From the NCBI RefSeq assembly GCF_000308695.1, contig NZ_BAGG01000058.1:1-40057 (forward strand): DNA of 40,057 nucleotides, in the 5' to 3' direction. Below are positions 39,105 to 40,057 of the stretch, one piece after another. This DNA is from Nocardia takedensis NBRC 100417 (lineage in GTDB: Bacteria > Actinomycetota > Actinomycetes > Mycobacteriales > Mycobacteriaceae). Numbering within the stretch: position 1 is the stretch's first letter; the number at the start of each line of letters is the position of its first letter. The translations under genes were made by a program, and so were the position numbers. The notes beneath the pieces were generated by a model that ran no database searches, was not told the DNA's origin, and worked only from the letters and a program-made list of their open reading frames with translations.

Positions 39105-40057
39105 CGGGGCCGAGCGCGTCGAGCGCGCGGTCCACGTCAGCGTCACCGTTGTAGAGGTGGAACGCGGCCCGCAGCGCGCCGCCGCGGGTCGAGACCATCA
39201 CCTCGGCCCGCGCCAGGCGTTCGCCCGCGGCGTCCGCGCCCGGAATCGACACGATCGCCGACGGACCGGGTACCGGCGTGTAGCCCAGGTCGGCCGCGCC
39301 CGCGCGGAACCGTTCGGCCAGCGCGAGATCGTGCGCGCGCACCGCGTCCACGCCGATCTCCTCGAGCAGCAGCAGACCCTGTTGCGCCGCGACCACGCCC
39401 GCCCAGTCCGGCGAGGCGTCGAGCCTGCGCGCCGAATCCGCCAGCGCCACCGGGCCGTACAGCTCGGTCCAGCGGTCCGCGGCGGCGTACCACCCCGGCG
39501 AGACCGGGCGCAGTCGGTGCGCGGCCGCGGGCGCGACCGCGAAGAAGGCGACGCTGCGCGCGCCCAGCAGCCACTTGTAGGTCGCGCAGACCCAATAGTC
39601 GGCGTCGGCCAGTCGCAGCGGCAGCCACCCGGCGGCCTGTGTCGCGTCGACCAGCAGATCAGCCCCGTGCGCCAGGGTGGCGGCGCGCAACGCGGCCAGG
39701 TCGGCCACCCGGCCGTCCGCGGACTGCACGGCGCTGACCGCCACCAGGGCGGTCTGCGGGCGCACCCGCTCGGCCAACTCCGTCAGCGGTACGTAGCGCA
39801 CGGCCAGATCGCCGCGATAGTGGAAAGGCGAGGACACCGAGGAGAATTCGTTCTCGGCCAGCAGCACTTCCGCGCCCGCGGGCAGGGACGCGACCACCGG
39901 GCCGATGAGCCCCGCGACCGTCGCGCCCAGCGCGATGTCCGCCGGCCTCGCACCGGCCAACAGGCGGGCGAATCCCACGCGCAGCGGTTCGACATGCCGG
40001 TCGGCGGCCCGAGGGTCGTGGCGGCCCGCCACCCAGCGCGCGTTGACCGCCTCGACC
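39088..40057 (-). CDS. Class V aminotransferase (PLP-dependent, CsdA/NifS-like fold), 5' end beyond window
   Basis: PLP enzyme of the class V family, about 322 residues visible. The Schiff-base lysine is in CATYKWLLGARS; upstream VDATQAAGWLPL contains the PLP-nitrogen-contacting aspartate and the Q of this family. SAVQSADGRVADL also fits. There is no Cys-desulfurase active-site cysteine loop, so it is more like kynureninase/isopenicillin-N-epimerase-type members than IscS. The N-terminus is beyond 40057; the TAG stop at 39088-39090 lies within the last codons of the convergent DapB-like gene. Confidence 0.85.
   Translation of the reverse strand, partial: VEAVNARWVAGRHDPRAADRHVEPLRVGFARLLAGARPADIALGATVAGLIGPVVASLPAGAEVLLAENEFSSVSSPFHYRGDLAVRYVPLTELAERVRPQTALVAVSAVQSADGRVADLAALRAATLAHGADLLVDATQAAGWLPLRLADADYWVCATYKWLLGARSVAFFAVAPAAAHRLRPVSPGWYAAADRWTELYGPVALADSARRLDASPDWAGVVAAQQGLLLLEEIGVDAVRAHDLALAERFRAGAADLGYTPVPGPSAIVSIPGADAAGERLARAEVMVSTRGGALRAAFHLYNGDADVDRALDALGPVNRAG

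Noticed and set aside
1..40057. tRNA, rRNA, CRISPR array, insertion sequence or prophage
   Set aside because: None seen: no cloverleaf-like arms with CCA-type ends, no regularly spaced repeats, no transposase or integrase motifs.

Overview
The window is GC-rich DNA from an actinobacterium of the Mycobacteriales, most likely a Nocardia-like organism. The evidence is near-saturated G/C at third codon positions, many GTG starts, 4-bp ATGA/GTGA gene overlaps, probable leaderless starts, a protein of the mycothiol-linked maleylpyruvate-isomerase family, sites matching the mycobacterial KstR consensus, and a gene trio resembling M. tuberculosis Rv3531c-Rv3530c-Rv3529c. It is ordinary chromosome with transport, sulfur and lipid/steroid-type genes. 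I see no tRNA, rRNA, CRISPR, insertion sequence or prophage.

Layout. 1-1.7 kb: the catalytic part of a Ser/Thr kinase and two small membrane proteins. 1.7-4.3 kb: a Mn/Zn-type metal ABC importer behind a promoter that carries a perfect dyad. 4.3-9.3 kb: a cobalamin riboswitch followed by a peptide/nickel-type ABC importer whose second permease and both ATPases form one polypeptide. 9.3-12.3 kb: an OhrR-like peroxide sensor, a DUF4254-like protein and a large acyl-CoA dehydrogenase. 12.6-19.4 kb: one tightly coupled unit of GntR regulator, 2x[4Fe-4S] ferredoxin, lipoprotein with a NosL-like tail, permease, ATPase, and an AprA/fumarate-reductase-like flavoprotein with C-terminal HEAT repeats. 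This is the best candidate for an undescribed system. 19.4-22.1 kb: an FAD oxidoreductase divergent from a GAF-LuxR regulator.

22.1-29.7 kb: sulfate activation (cysD, cysNC) beside an IclR regulator, a DUF1214-like protein, an SDR, a sulfotransferase and a thioesterase. Three KstR-like boxes lie at the cysD promoter, in the IclR/DUF1214 gap and at the thioesterase start. This suggests that PAPS supply and a sulfotransferase are switched on together with steroid/lipid catabolism. 29.9-36.2 kb: mixed housekeeping and accessory genes (HAD phosphatase, ABC ATPase, secreted protein, MDMPI-family protein, thioredoxin), a decayed SDR, and a divergent cupin/MarR pair sharing an operator. 36.2-40.1 kb: an IclR regulator divergent from an SDR plus DapB-like dehydrogenase operon, then a class V aminotransferase that runs off the end.

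All functions are read from motifs and family resemblance; no searches were run. Starts were chosen from ribosome-binding sites, overlaps, or -10-like hexamers when leaderless translation seemed likely.
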